Source: Epiperipatus broadwayi
Lineage: Eukaryota > Onychophora > Udeonychophora > Euonychophora > Peripatidae
NCBI GenBank assembly: GCA_028023455.1
Contig: JAQFVV010000056.1
Location: 5,353,717 to 5,417,716 of the forward strand
DNA length: 64,000 nucleotides
Direction: 5' to 3'
Shown here: positions 29,750-43,129 of the stretch, piece by piece
Layout of the letters: every line of letters begins with the position of its first letter
Position numbering within the stretch: position 1 is the stretch's first letter
The notes under the pieces: model-generated
The model's input: the letters and a program-made list of their open reading frames with translations, nothing else
What the model was told of the DNA's origin: nothing
Databases searched by the model: none
Program-made: the position numbers and the translations under genes

Positions 29750-31540
29750 TCCATATTGTAGCATTTTATTTTTACAATCACTTCCTTTTATATATCATAT
29801 AATCTTTATTTATTATAAATATAAGCATCCAAATGATAAACATTCTAAAAGTTAACATTTGAACTTTATAAATTAGGAAAATAAAATACTAAACAGAATT
29901 CATAACTACAACAATGGCTCTTAGCATTATTGAATCATTTTATCTATTCAAGAAATTAATAAAATGAAATATTGGATATTTGAATTCCATTTTTTAAATT
30001 TAAAAGAAATTTAGGTTTAGTTATTGTTAAAGAAAGGAAATATATGTTAAAAGTAAATACCAAATTTATTATTAAAATTTTTTAAAAAAAATTATTTACC
30101 GGTATTGACAAAAAGCCATTATATTTTCAAACTAAAAATTGCTTTTATTTTGCTGTAATGAACTTTTTATGACTTGATTTCTTATAAATAAATACTTTCA
30201 TATTAATTATAATTGTAGTCATGTAATTTGGTTTATTTATAAAAATACTGCATAAGTAGCCTTTAATATGTAAACAAATCACTGAAATTACAATTTTTCT
30301 TTTCAAAGATGAAAAATTTAAAACTTTTGCCTGAGATAAAACACTCAACCAATCAGAAATTTTCATTTCTATTCACGTCAAAATAAGGCAGGTCTGACTT
30401 TTTTGCTATCCAAATTACATATTGAAATTTTTTTTAAAGGTTCATATAATGCTGACATCTTCAGATTTTTTTTAGCTAATAATTTTTAAATGATTTCTAT
30501 GGTAAAATAAAACTGCACACAGTAAACTAAAATTACAGATAGGCTTAAAATAATGAAAAAAGATACAATGATCACAGCATTGTCATAATGCTGAAAACAG
30601 AAAACACTGGGTGTCAATGGCATTGAAGACTTTAACCTAATTAGCAGTAAACTTGACTTTTTTATTTTAAATAGATTTTAGTGAGAAATTTGTGCATAGT
30701 TCTTCATATCTGAACATTTTATTTTTACAATTAAACCTTTTTTCTATATAATATTTTGTTAATGTTAACATTGTTTATTACAAATGTAAGTTTTCAAGCA
30801 TAAACATTTTAAAAGTTAATATTTGATGATTTAAAAATATGAAAAAATATATTTCTAAACACAGTTCTTATCTAGAACAATGGTACTTGGCATCATTGAA
30901 TAAATTTATTTATTCAATAAATTACTAAAATAAAATATTAGATAATCATTGGGCAAATTTTCCTATTTAAAATGTTAGTAAACCAAAACATTAGATATTT
31001 GAATTCTATGTAATTAAAATGAAGATAAATTCAAGGTTAATTATCATGAAAGAAAGAGAATAAAAAGGTATTAAAATTAAAAATATTTATTGATATTAAA
31101 ATTCTAAAAAAATAACTACTATTTGACAAAGGCAATTTTAGATTCGGTAAATAGCAACTCCTTCCACTTATGTGTAACAAATATTTTAAGAGTTGTCTTT
31201 TTAAAATTTAATGCTTTTAAAGAAAACTTTTTATAGAGATATTATTTTTTGGTTTAAATAAGTCTTTTATAAAAAATATTGCATAAATAATCTTTAATTT
31301 ATAAACAAATTACTGGTAATTATATTTTTTCTGTTATTTAGTCTTAGAATTGTCATTTCTATTGACATATGTCTCTTTATTTGTGGCATTAGCAATGAAA
31401 TAGGTTATTGTCAATCATACAAAAGGCTATTGTCATTGCCTAAAAAGTCCAGTAATACTGACATCTTGATTTTTTTTCCAAGTAGTACATTCAAAATTGA
31501 TGCTGACAAGTAACTGCAGATTGTAATGTAAGAAATGTTC
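29750..31540 (+). repeat. Two diverged copies of a dispersed repeat, third at 55920
   Basis: Copies at 29750 to about 30560 and 30703 to about 31540 share, in order, CATTTTATTTTTACAAT, TTATTA(C/T)AAAT.TAAG, ACAATGG..CTT(A/G)GCAT(C/T)ATTGAAT, GTAAACAAATCACTG-like blocks and CTGACATCTTCA/CTGACATCTTGA. A third copy lies at 55920-57200. No ORF is retained. Confidence 0.65.
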
Positions 31541-31830
31541 CCTCTAAGAGCAGACTGTCTCTGAGCTAAAAATATAAGAGCTAACTACACTAAATCTGTT
31601 TTTGAATGTAACAGATTCAGCCTGGATCCTGGCCATTCCTCTTTGGTATATTTAAATGGACAAGGTCCTAAACATGAGAGATCAGAGTGACTTAAAGGCA
31701 ACATGGGTATGACAATAACATTGGCATTATCAAGCAATTTGGGCATTCCATGATCAGATTTCAATGGTATGGATGGCTGAAGAGAAGAATGTGGAGTAGA
31801 TTAAAACCTGTTCGAAGATTTTCCATTTTA
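31540..31830. other. GC-richer unclassified repeat-like segment
   Basis: It begins with AATGTTCCCTCTAAGAGCAG. The complement of AATGTTCCCTCTAA recurs near 36785 (TTAGAGGGAACATT) beside GCACAGTGCAC. Such conserved ends suggest a DNA-transposon family, but neither copy could be delimited. Confidence 0.3.
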
Positions 31831-31934
31831 ATTTAAACTAAGCACTGATTATATATATGTGTGTGGGAAATGATCTGGACCAACTGATGTTTCAGCATGT
31901 AATATGTATATTGGAGACTATCTTTTTCACATGT

Positions 31935-32014
31935 GTATCATGTGTATTGGTTGTATGAGATAGATTGGATAACTGATGGGAGCTTGAAAGTCTGGATTCA
32001 AATCCCCTATAATT

Positions 32015-32047
<33 letters not shown>
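31935..32047 (+). mobile_element. Possible tRNA-related SINE with (AC)n(AT)n tail
   Basis: GTCTGGATTCAAATCCCC (near 31991) is a good box B, preceded by a weak box A around GATAGATTGGATAACTG. The sequence runs into (CA)n then (TA)n, a frequent SINE tail type. Confidence 0.42.
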
Positions 32048-32984
32048 AAGATGTCAAAATATACTATTTATTTGCATGTTTACATATAAAATAATTTTTA
32101 TATAATTTAATATTGTAGAAATAACTTTATAATAAGAACAAAACTCAGTAATAATAAAAAAAAATTAGCCATTTATGACAAGATATGTTTCAACAATAAT
32201 AATCTTTAATAAGTAATTTATTTATATAGGACTATGTTTTTTCATCTATGATATTCATTAGGGATCATCCAATACACATGCATTTTAAAGTAATAATACT
32301 TATGAAGAATACTCTTTTTTTTTAACACAAGTTAAAGTTTTTTGAAAAAATAGAATGAATTCACTCTTCCTTTTCAACCTACATGTATATGTATAGGAAA
32401 ATCTTAAGCATTTGGAAATAAGAGCGTGAAAAGGTATTAATTAATCACTTTTAATTCCATTTGCTATGTTTTTATTATTGATGTCTGTGAAATTTTTACA
32501 ATCTACAGCACAATCAATATACATATATATTTAGGGTAAAAAGGTAATTCATTCTATTTTTTCAAAAGAGTTTATCTTGTGGTAGGAAAAAAAAGTATTC
32601 ATCAAAAGTGTTTATTACTTTAAAACACATTTGTAGTGGGTAATCCCTAATGAGTAATAACAATCTTTATTGATTCAGAAAGATTACATGATTTACATAG
32701 ATCATTTTTATGAATAGTTGCAAAATTACATGGCCACATAAATTTACACATTTGTTATGCAGTGAATTAAATTAACAGTCTAATTGGGGTGATTATTACA
32801 TATAATAATTTTTGAATATAATATGTTTTTACATCTGAGCATGCATGACTATTGACTATTCAACAATTACAATATAATGTATACATAGGGCTAATAAATT
32901 TGACATAACTTAATTACACAAAATTAATATATATGTTAATTCAAATAATTAATATGTAAAAACTTTTTTTATAAAATGTTGACA

Positions 32985-34390
32985 AGATAGGAGGGGTAAT
33001 AGAAGTGGTTAAATAAGATGTCTTGGTGGGGGAGGGATGGAATGGGAGGGGGAACCAATCTGGTATTATGTTATTTATATTGAGTGGGCTGGTGCACTTG
33101 GGCACATTAACTTCTGCATTGAACTGGTCACTGAGTCTGTCAAATTGCCCACTGAGGTGTTTTCTTGATGTTGCAGTTACTGATTAGAGGATTTGGGCCA
33201 TTTGATTGAATGACAACTGGTTGGTTGTCAATTATCACCATGTGTGTTGACTTCTAGTTGTATTATAGTTTAAATAAATGTTTAAGGAGGAGTCAATTTG
33301 TGGTTAAATAGTAACTTGTCAGGAACCTCCATGGTGTATTGTTACATAGTTGGATTAAAAATTGGCAGATTGCTTGGGAAGAGATCAGGTTTTAGCATAC
33401 ATATCTGGGTAAGCAATTTTAATAACCTGGTCCCTCAGTTGTTTTAGTTTGTTGGGAAATATGGGTGGATGTCATCTTGTGCTTGGTCTCAGAATGAAGA
33501 TGCATCAAAGGTGTTGGCCTGAGATTTTGGGCTTTTGGTAGAAGTGTGTATCAAATTCTGCAAGATGTTTGGCTGTCTGTATGTGCCAAGCATGATGTCT
33601 TGGGTTCTATTTAAAGCTTGACAGGAATATAAGGTATATGCTATATCTCCTCTGCATAATGGCATGGGCACAAAATGGATCTATATTTTTATAGAGCCAG
33701 CAGTATTGTAAAAGAAGAGGTAGGTAATGGGTGCAGGTTGACTTTGAGCAAGAGAGAAAGAATTTTGGGCCCCAAAAACCAATTCCAAAAGCTTCATAAG
33801 GGTTATTGGTTGCTGATACACAACATGGGGGCAGGTTGTGCAGAGAAGGAACTGGTTTATACCATGCTGTAGATTTGAAAGTAAGGGTATTTAATTGATG
33901 GGTGGAGTAAAATTGAAATGAGAATACTCCTGCATTGTTTAAATGAGAGATAATGAATCCAAAAGAGTGGGATGGGGACTTGTCAGTAGGAATCAGGCAT
34001 CGTAGTGCTGGGAATAGTTTACTGTCTGCTGTATTTGAAAATAGTGTGAAGTCCCCAATCCATTCTGAGTAGAGGGAGGCTGAGAGATTTAAGCAATATG
34101 GCATCATCTTCCTTCCCCACAATAACTTGATGCATAGGAAGGAGATGGTGTTTGTGAATGATTTTGTGAATTTGATGATAGGTATATAGTAATTGATTTT
34201 GGTTAGAATTAGAAGTTTGTTTTTGGTTAAACTGAGAGATATCCTCTGGATAAAAGGATGGTAATCTGGTGTGGGTTGCCTCTGAATTTCTTTTGTAAAG
34301 CCCTGTCTCAAGGTTTTTACCACTATGTAGAATGGTAAGCCTAGAAATGTTGTGGATTTGACTTTAAAGATTTTGGTGTAGGATTTATTA
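32985..34390. other. GC-richer island with a 238-codon ORF of unknown origin
   Basis: This island is clearly richer in G on the plus strand than its surroundings. On the minus strand a 238-codon ORF (34323-33607) overlaps a second frame (33671-33489). Downstream minus-strand translation gives further short open stretches with Pro-rich segments, which would suit a decayed coding repeat. No domain is recognised. The open frame may be helped by the strand composition, as stop codons are rarer here. An old mobile element or retrocopy is possible, but nothing confirms it. Confidence 0.35.
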
Positions 34391-34776
34391 ATACTTATTT
34401 TTTAGTAAATTATTTAAATGTTCATTATAGGATTTTGCTTTTATCACATTCCCCAAACTAAAATCACATTCACAATCAGTACTGAAAAATTAAAAAGTTC
34501 CAAAAATATTAAAAAGGATCAAATATTCTTTGTATTCTTAATCTTTTAAAACATATGTAACTAAATCATGAAATGACTAATTATTCCAATTTTATATTTT
34601 TAATTTACTAAAAATTTAATATTACCATATTGTTTTAAAATTAGAATACATCTTAGCTTATATGGTTGTTATCATTATTATTTATTACAGATTCATATTT
34701 TACAAATAAACATTTTAAACTATCTTTTCCTGGCTCTATGTTTAAATTATTTTTCATTACAAAAGGATCCATGGTA

Positions 34777-34777
34777 T

Positions 34778-34857
<80 letters not shown>
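34777..34857. repeat. (TA)n tract
   Basis: Long TA dinucleotide tract with two short phase breaks. It is separated by 86 bp from a second tract at 34944. Confidence 0.97.
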
Positions 34858-34943
34858 GAAAGGAGGTTGCTTTGACAACAGTTTTTGAGATTGTTGATTG
34901 TTATTGATATTGGGATTGTCTAAGTGTTGACTGCTTTTTAATG

Positions 34944-35020
<77 letters not shown>
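34944..35020. repeat. (TA)n tract
   Basis: Second long TA tract with one phase break. With the first tract it could form a large cruciform. Confidence 0.97.
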
Positions 35021-35022
<2 letters not shown>

Positions 35023-35034
35023 TCTGGAAATCTA

Positions 35035-35100
35035 GTATCCAAATGGTTAAGTCATTGGAATCTAAAATTGTTTGGAAAGTATTCATTCCAGCAGGCATTA
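35035..35100 (+). mobile_element. Weak tRNA-like segment after (TA)n
   Basis: AATGGTTAAGTCATTGGAATC resembles the box A region of a Ser/Leu-type tRNA. The downstream part is degraded, so this is only a possible SINE trace. Confidence 0.22.
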
Positions 35101-37349
35101 GCTAGATATTGTGCTTTTAGTTTATTAAATGTTTGCCTTCGCAAATTGGTGCGTTCATTGGGATAAAGTTGTCTTTTGCAAAGTTTTGTTTAATGCTAAT
35201 AATTCCACAAATACATTTAAAGAATCACACATACTACTCAATATGGTGAATTTTTTTAACAATATTTATTTATTGGGTCATTGAATTCTTCAACTTGTTC
35301 TGTGCAGTAACTTATTAAAATGTCACATTTACTTATCAGAGCATTTAGTAGGACATATCTAGATACTCATCTTACTTCGTTGAAATATCTGAGTGATATA
35401 ACATAAATTTCTAAAATGTTGGTTAGTTCTTTTAAGTTTTTTAATGCTAACCATTATATATATTTTCCTTAAGAATGTTTCAATATCCTAATAAATAGAA
35501 CTTGTTTCCATGTATCATCAAGTCCAGAGATCACCCCTGTAGGCCACATAGTGCTGTTAAACTAAATATGAAATATTTTAGAGGGAAGAGTAACCACACC
35601 ACTTGTTTAACCGTTTTTAGTAAAACATCTCTATAAAACTTCTTGTCTCTATTACAATAGAATTTCTATCAAATGTGATAAACTTAATGACATCAAGTTT
35701 TGTTGATAGTTGAATTCAAATTTTGATCTGCATTTTATATATATTTGTTTCTACTGAAATATCCAAGCTTTCATCAGCTATGAAACAATGAAATGAAGAT
35801 GTTCAAACTTCATCAATAATTTCCTTGTGTACAATTAAATTTATACATTCTATAAATTTGAAAGAGTAATTCTTGCTAAACCATGATTCAGGAATTTAAT
35901 ATATTTTCCTACATGACCATGTATAGATTGCACAGAAATTATTGTCTATTAGAATTTTAATCATATTTTTGTCAGTTTTCTTGATTTCTGTGTTTTCTAA
36001 TCTGTGATTAAAATCCTTCTGTTTTTCAATTAAAATTCTCAAATTCCTCCATTGATTTTATTTTGGATGGCAGTAATTAAATCGGTATGATCTTTTTGTC
36101 TTAAATGTCACTTCAAATAGTCTACTTTCCATTCAGCTATTTTTTACAGATAGTAAATTCACCTTTTGAATTTGACTGACAATAAATTTTATAAATGTTG
36201 TCATTTGAATTGCTTCAATAACTAACAATATCTCCATGTTTAATACAGTAGTTCAAACTTCTGATGGCAATGGTATTTCAGTTTCAATGAATCAGGAGAG
36301 TCATTCATATTTAAATTCGTTTTTCTTATTTTGATTCAACAGTTTGACTTGCTAAATGTTTAGACATTTATGGAGGCTGAAGTAAAATATACCTTGGAGG
36401 CTTTTTTTTAATTACAATAATAAAAAAAGCCTCATATCACTCAAGCTGCAGTTGCAGTTGTGTCAAACATCCTGTCATGGTATTAGCCAGCAAAGAAAAG
36501 ACAGTTCTCATTCAGTGCTGTTGCATAAAGACTGAAATGTAATAGTATTGGAATCAATTTTTAGTTGTTTCAAATGGAATATAACACTATTAAACTGAAA
36601 TTCCCAAAGCAATATCCCTATCCCACTTCATATAGATCAATTCTATTCATTCATCTTTTTTATTAAACTTTACATAAAATCAAATGAACGACTACTTGAG
36701 TATTGGAATGTCTAGAGTGTGAAGAAGCCACAGAACAGTGTTCAGATTTTCAAAGTTGCTGTACAATTGCACAGTGCACATATTAGAGGGAACATTGGAC
36801 ATAAAGTTATAAACATTAAGACAACATAGAGAATATATATAGCAATCATAGCATCATGAAAAACCCAAAAACCTCAAAATCTACATGAGATTTCCACTAC
36901 CCTTCAAGAATTTAAACAACAATAATAACATGTAAGCATTTTTTATTTTAGCTATTTTTTTTTCTATAAAATAAATTTTAGATAAAGCATTTTTTAATAT
37001 CTGAAAGAATGGCTAAATATCACAAAAAAATTCAAATAAATTACAAATAGTAATGTAAAATAATTCCATTTTGTTATCATATTTTTTGCATAGATTTTAA
37101 ATTTCAAAATATAGGGGGAAAGGTACGATTTACAGGTTTGTTGGAAAGATTCTAGAAGATCTGATTTGTGAATTGTCAGCATTACATATTTAATAGGTTT
37201 GTTTATTTACAAGATAATTAAAATTATTAAAATTAAATCTTGATTAAAATCTGTAATTATAAGATGATTGGTTGACTTAAACTTTACAAGATCTTTCTAA
37301 AATAATACTCCATCCCTTTGTATTTGCTTAAAGATTGTAATAATGGCAG

Positions 37350-37522
37350 TTTAGTTTTATTTACAAGTTGAACTATTTCCATCATCTAACATTAACTATT
37401 GAATGTGTGCTATTACTAACAGTTGAATGTAATTGGAAAATTTAAATGAAGTTTTAAAAAAAAAAAACATTCAATATTTAATGACAGTTCATGGAAATAG
37501 TCCAACATATAAATACAAATTT
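37350..37522. mobile_element. Imperfect foldback (MITE-like) element
   Basis: 37350-37405 and 37467-37522 are imperfect inverse complements: GAACTATTTCCAT pairs with ATGGAAATAGTCC, and ATTGAATG with CATTCAAT. A short AT-rich spacer with an A-run separates them. No target-site duplication was recognised. Confidence 0.5.
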
Positions 37523-37846
37523 AGCCCTTCGAGTCGTAATGTCTAATTTGCTATTCATGTAACAGCATATGGAAATTAGATAGAAATTGAGGATTTTGTG
37601 TCTGACTGGTAAATTAACATTGATACTAGAGATAGCATTAATTTTAATTATGTTAAATTGACTTAAGAAAATCTATTAACTTGTAAATTATTACTATAAC
37701 ACGTGTATTCAGAGTTTATTACTCTCACGCTCTCTTATTACATGTATATAAAAAGGTTTTACGCTTAGTGGGAATGCATCTAGAATTTGAAGCTTAGGAA
37801 TATCATTCATATCGAACTTAACTAGATATTTAAAATTGGTCAAAAA

Positions 37847-37959
37847 GTCAAGCGTTGTTAGCCGAGATGTCATCGCAGCTGTCTTGCAAGCAAGAAGTTG
37901 GTTGCAGACGGTTGTAGGTTCGCGTCCCAGCCGATGCTATGTCATATGAAAAAAAAAAG
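37847..37959 (+). mobile_element. tRNA-derived SINE, copy 1
   Basis: A roughly 100-bp head has box A-like TTAGCCGAGATGTC and box B-like GGTTCGCGTCCC, the pol III promoter elements of tRNA genes. It is followed by GATGCTATGTCATATG and an A-run. The same sequence occurs at 49668-49783. A functional tRNA gene is unlikely because the sequence does not fold into a canonical cloverleaf and ends in poly(A). Confidence 0.85.
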
Positions 37960-40519
37960 AGTAGATAACATTATTTTTAACTAGAAGGCAAAACCAGAAT
38001 AAAAAAGTATTAAAATTTCCATCACTAACATTTATCAAACTTGCTGAATAATATTTTCATCCCTTTTGTTTTTCTTTAGAGAACTTTTAGAGAGTTTTTT
38101 TTTTTGTCTACAGTTAACTATTTAAAGAATGTAACTGTTTTACTTTATGTATATATTACTGCTTTTTTTATATTATTTTTAATTTTATTTGATCTTAACA
38201 CTTTGTCTTAATCTCATATATTTTTATTTTTAAGATAAATAAAAATATTATAAAGTGAAAATATTGTGGTTGTAGAATAATTTACATTAAGGTCAATAGG
38301 ACAAACTATTAAATGTTATTACTTGGGCATAATACTGTAAGCTTAACACATGCAATGTATATATATATATGTTATGCTCTATTACTAAGTCACAAGACCA
38401 TTTTTGTATGTGGTAATCATTTCGTTTATTATTTGTGTTAACATATACTATATATGTGTGTGTGTATTCTCATGGAAAATATGAATGTGATTCAGGTAAA
38501 CTTGAAAATATATTCAAATTCCAAATAGTCTTAACATTTTTTAGGTAGATGGTAACTTAGCTAATCATCAAACTCTTATCAATATAATTGAAAATTCTTT
38601 TAAATAAAGCCTTCTTCTTCATTGTTTTTTCTATAAGATGCTATTGAGGAGATCTTTGTCTTGCAATAAACTATTTAAAAATGGTTGATTCAGCTTTACA
38701 CAGACACACTTGATATTACATTTATTTAGTACTAAAATATTAGTAATATAAAATTAACATTTTTTTAAGTCTTACTATGTATTACTTTTTTGTTTAAATT
38801 GCCCATATTTCTGTGAAATCATATTCATCCTCATCAAGGCTAAGGCTGCAATAAAGAACTGTTTTATCTCAAGTGAAGCAAGGTTGCGATCATGAGTGTG
38901 ACTTAAAGAACAGTAAAGAATGTTCATTTCTATATATATTAAATGGTTTTACATTCAGAATAGAAAGCGCATTTAGAAGAAGAAAGAGATAAAATAAATG
39001 GCTTTTTCATAAGGCTGTAATACACTGCATTTCATCACATTTATTTATTCATATAACTAAAAAAAAAATTTCGTTATAATATATGTGCAGTTTAACATTC
39101 AAATTATACCATGAAATATTATGTAATTATTTTGGACAAAAGTTTTGGTCATATTAAATACAATGCTTACAAGCATCAACGTTAATTTACCAAGTGGATT
39201 AAAAAACGAATTTCTATTTCTATCTGCATCTTCTAATATAGATGATAGATTTAGCCCATGATAATTAGAATGAATACTCAATCCAAGGAGATGTTTATAT
39301 AGCCTCAATCTAATTGGTTCAAAGTTATATTGATAAAGCAGCGAAATTAAATACTCATTTTAATAGCCTTACAAATTACAACACAGTTATGAAACATTCA
39401 AATTGTACAATGCTAAATCTATCATTCACATAAGAGCATGAACAGCAGATGGAAATGTACTTATTTTTTATCTACTTTATACATTGATTATGATACTAGA
39501 AAGTTTAGTATTTAATATAGCTAGTATATGTAAATTCATTTCTTCAAAATACTAAATATAATATTATTTAGCACTGGATAATTCAAAGGTTACATATTTA
39601 TAATATAATCATTAATTCGCAATAATATTGAAATGAGTATTTCATTTCTTTGCCTTACAAATAAAATTTAGAACCAATTTTAATGAGATTATATAAACAA
39701 CTCTGTGGATTACTAGTTATCATTATTTAAATCGATAATGCACACAAGAACAGACCTGTGGATAGAAATGGATTTATTTTTCATCTGCCTTGTAAACTGA
39801 CATGAATTTGGCCATCAGTGCCTTAAGAACTAAAGAAAGATAAGCAGAAACATATGAAACTATGATAAACTGCAAACTAAAGCAATCTAATTGTTACTAT
39901 AAAAAAAGTATTAAGAAAAAGGTTTAACTTGAGAACCGGTCATCAATCAAAAGATTGGATGAAAGTTCCTATAAACACTTATGTAGATGTATTAAAGAGA
40001 ATTTTCTTGTGCAATGATCGTTAGTATTGATTTTTGTATATATAAGCACTTAGAGAAAATAAAAAGTTTGAATAAATTTTTTGATTCGTACTTTAAACAC
40101 AGAATTTTTTTAAAAAAAGAAGAGTGCGTATATTATTTATTATTTAAAAATCACTATATTGCTAAATATACACATTGTGATTTAGTAGCTAGAATATTTA
40201 TATATATTATGGCTAAGCCTATGCTTGGCTAGATTAATAAATAGAAATGTCGACGTTGTTCTTTTAAGATAATTGAGTGGCTGATGCACGAGATATTCTC
40301 TTTATAAAACATTTTACTAGACCACTTAAGTTAATATTTAAAAAAAAAAATCAATAAAGTTTTGATGTTTATTTTTTAAACTAAAAACAAAATTGATTTT
40401 AAAAATCTGAATTATATTTATATACTTATGTGTAAGTTATACATTACTGTCTATTATTATCAACGCATCTCTTTATTACTATTGGCAGTATTTTAAAATT
40501 TATCTTTCTTTTTTTTTAG

Positions 40520-40793
40520 AACGAAATGGAAAAGACAAACTGCTGTTGGTTTAGAATTATTAGCTGAAGCTGGAAACTACGCTGCTGTTCAACGAATGTT
40601 TTCTTCTTCTCCCTATTGGCCCTATCCAACACAACTCAACAGTGTATCAAGTATGGACTTATATTATCGTAATGCAGCAGCAGCCGCTGCGCTTCAGAGG
40701 CCCATGTTACCGCGTCTCTTTCTCCCAAGTATTGGTCAACACATTAGTCATCTCACGCCTCCTCACTGTTACACTTCCGAACATCGCAGTTAA
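40520..40793 (+). CDS. BarH-like: BarH-class homeobox gene, terminal coding exon (partial)
   Basis: The exon follows a polypyrimidine tract and AG acceptor (AG at 40518-40519). Its first base completes an Arg codon split after two bases (phase 2). It then reads [20 protein letters not shown] and continues to a stop at 40791-40793, about 90 residues in all. TKWKRQ is the end of homeodomain helix 3 (the residues after WYQNRR). The [21 protein letters not shown] stretch is diagnostic of BarH/BARHL proteins, which are DNA-binding transcription factors of sensory and neural development. Next come a YY motif, a six-Ala run and an [10 protein letters not shown] block like the conserved BarH C-terminal region. 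The protein ends soon after, without the long tails of fly BarH. The ATG at 40596 is an internal Met, not the start. The N-terminal part of the homeodomain was not found upstream. Class assignment is firm; the choice between BarH1, BarH2 and BARHL orthologues is open. Confidence 0.93.
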
Positions 40794-42550
40794 AGCTGAA
40801 TCTCTGATATCATTTTTGTTAAATCAACAAAATAATACTAACTCTGGACCAAAATTTAAACAAAACATGAATAATGGACAATGTTACTTTGTGGTCCGAT
40901 AAATTATTGTAAAAAAATTTAAAGAGAACTGTGTAGATATTTTAAATTACTGTACTAATTAATAGACATTATAAGGACGAAAGAAAAAAATCCCCTTGCG
41001 GCCTCAAACTGATTAATGTATGTATAAATTTATTTATATACATTCCCAATCCTTACCATTATTAATTATTTTCTTTTGGTTATAATTTATATTGAAAATA
41101 CATAATATGAATCAGTGATAAATAATATATATATACACACAACCATCTTTTTTTAATTTTTTTTATTAATTTTTTTTTTTTTTTGGCAAAGTTTACATTT
41201 CTTTTAACTAAATAAAAAATAAAACGCCAAATTCAGCTAATTTGCGGCGCGAAACTTTTCTTACGTTAAATAGCATTTCATAAACAAAAGAATTTTTTAA
41301 CAAAATGATTTAAATTTATGTTTCATTTATTCAATATAAGTGATAGCATTTGACGGATGGAGATAAACCCCTTTGGTACCTTATGCATTCTAAAAATAAT
41401 AAGATGCCGTTTCTTTTCTTTTCAATCTAATGTTACAGCAGGCTTCAAAAACATTTCTCTTTGGAAATGACATTACGAATAAAAACACGGTTAGTACTCT
41501 CTCTGAAAAGCTGGAACAACATAATCTAATTTAACCTAATCATCATGAAATGGAATTCCTTAAATTCACGCCTAATGTTAATAAACGGGGGTAACATATT
41601 GCGGGGATAGGGATGTTGGACGTCCCTAAGCGCATACCACTCTGTATTCGTAATGCCCTTTTCATAGCTTTGATAATCCAATTTGAATAATGCACAGCGT
41701 AATGGCTGCTTGATTGTTTGCTAATTCACTGTTACAGTTCAGACTTACTGAGGGATGAAGGTGAGGGCTGTCACTCTCAATTATCTGGGTGAGAATTGGT
41801 TGGGGGTCCTTTGCACAGGATTATTGCTAGGATAGTATTAAAAAACACATGCACACCTACCGAGTGGCTAAAAGTGAGTTTGGACTGCACAGTTAAGTGT
41901 TTCCATCTCTTGTAAGATTTAATGAATTTATTTAATGATGGCTTGAAATATAAAAAGCCATGTGCGCTCTGGAAACACTGCCCTAACTCTTCAATAGTGG
42001 TAATTTACACCTTATATCCTGAAGTCAATTACATTGTTTTGTATACAAATCTGTACAATCGCATTAGGCGGGATGCAGCCTTCGATAAAGATCAAACTCC
42101 ATAACAATGGCTTAATTAATTCTAAATATAACTTAAATAAATCATGAAATAAATAAAAAAAATACGTTAATCACTTTATATATATACAGTATGTATGTGC
42201 TCAGCTGAATGGTTAGAGTACTTTCTGTGTAATTATTTATGTATGCATAGTTTGTAAAAAAAAAAAAAAGATTAAATTTATAAAAGTGTTTCCAAACTCG
42301 AACATTGTGTGAGAATGTTGACGTTAATCTGCCATGCTGTATTTTAAAAGATAATTCATTTATTTATGCGAGTGTAAATATATATGTATAAATGAAATCC
42401 AAAGTTACTTTAACCAACGTCAAGCAGAACTATATCCAAAGATTTAACCTCGTAAAAGTAATAAGTACAGAGAGAAAAGAGAATGTACATATTTATGTTA
42501 CTTTGTAATATTTTTGTTTTCATTATTAAATTTTTGTACCTATTTGTTTG
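40794..42550 (+). other. BarH 3' UTR and downstream noncoding sequence
   Basis: This stretch follows the BarH stop codon. It is AT-rich at first. From about 41560 to 42110 it is less AT-rich and contains several CpGs, unlike the intergenic sequence around it. Candidate AATAAA polyadenylation signals lie at 41211-41216, 41478-41483 and 42148-42153, and none can be preferred from sequence alone. A 60-codon ORF at 41922-42104 has no recognisable domain and is probably chance. A long 3' UTR or a cis-regulatory element is the simplest reading. Confidence 0.4.
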
Positions 42551-43129
42551 TGATTCATTTCATATTTACCCCTTTTTTTAATTAATGTACACTTTTTTTT
42601 TTTTAAATATATGCAAGTATATATTTCTGTGTGTCTGTGGATATTTATATGTAGCACTAAGCTTTGTAAAAAATACCAGACTATGAGCCATAAACTTATC
42701 TATTCATTAAAACCCTCATTTTAATGATCATTTATCTGGCTTGAAAAATCTAAAGCGCCCACGTATGTAGACATTAAAGGTATTTAAAAATTCCTATTGA
42801 ATACATGCAACATATATATTATACACTATGTAGCAATGGTATTTCAAAATGTTTTAAAAGAAATTTTGAAATGTGAATGAAAAAGCCATGTTGCTAGTAT
42901 TTATACACAAACACATTATACACTCACACTTATATAATAATTATTGCACAGACGAAATATATAAATAATCAAATTTTAAAGTATATTTGCCATTAGAAAT
43001 TATCATGTGCAAACCATCTTTCAGAATGGAAATTTAAAATAAATTTATTCTTACCAGATGAAGGAGAGATATGAAACCTGAATTTCATATCAAAATGATA
43101 ACTGACTTCATATGCTGTGATGCCTAGTT

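Larger units (their letters stand above)
35100..40519 (+). other. Presumed 3' part of a long BarH intron
   Basis: The 40518-40519 acceptor lies within the homeodomain codons, so an upstream exon must supply at least residues 1-53 of the homeodomain. No such exon was recognised anywhere in 1-40519, so this AT-rich sequence, with the foldback and SINE annotated separately, is inferred to be intronic. Three weakly similar segments (about 37536-37640, 39400-39500 and 39730-39810) share an ACAGCAT/GGAAAT...TTGAT-like order and may be an old repeat. No other gene is visible here. Confidence 0.55.

Noticed and set aside
37847-37959. Functional tRNA gene
   Set aside because: Box A and B are present, but there is no canonical cloverleaf or acceptor stem, an A-run follows, and a second copy exists; it is a SINE.
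40642-40902. 86-codon plus-strand ORF overlapping the BarH exon
   Set aside because: It is an alternative frame of the BarH coding exon with no homology; the BarH frame is the conserved one.
42185-42250. tRNA-like GCTCAGCTGAATGGTTAGAGTAC
   Set aside because: It resembles box A, but no box B follows at the right distance; at most a SINE trace.
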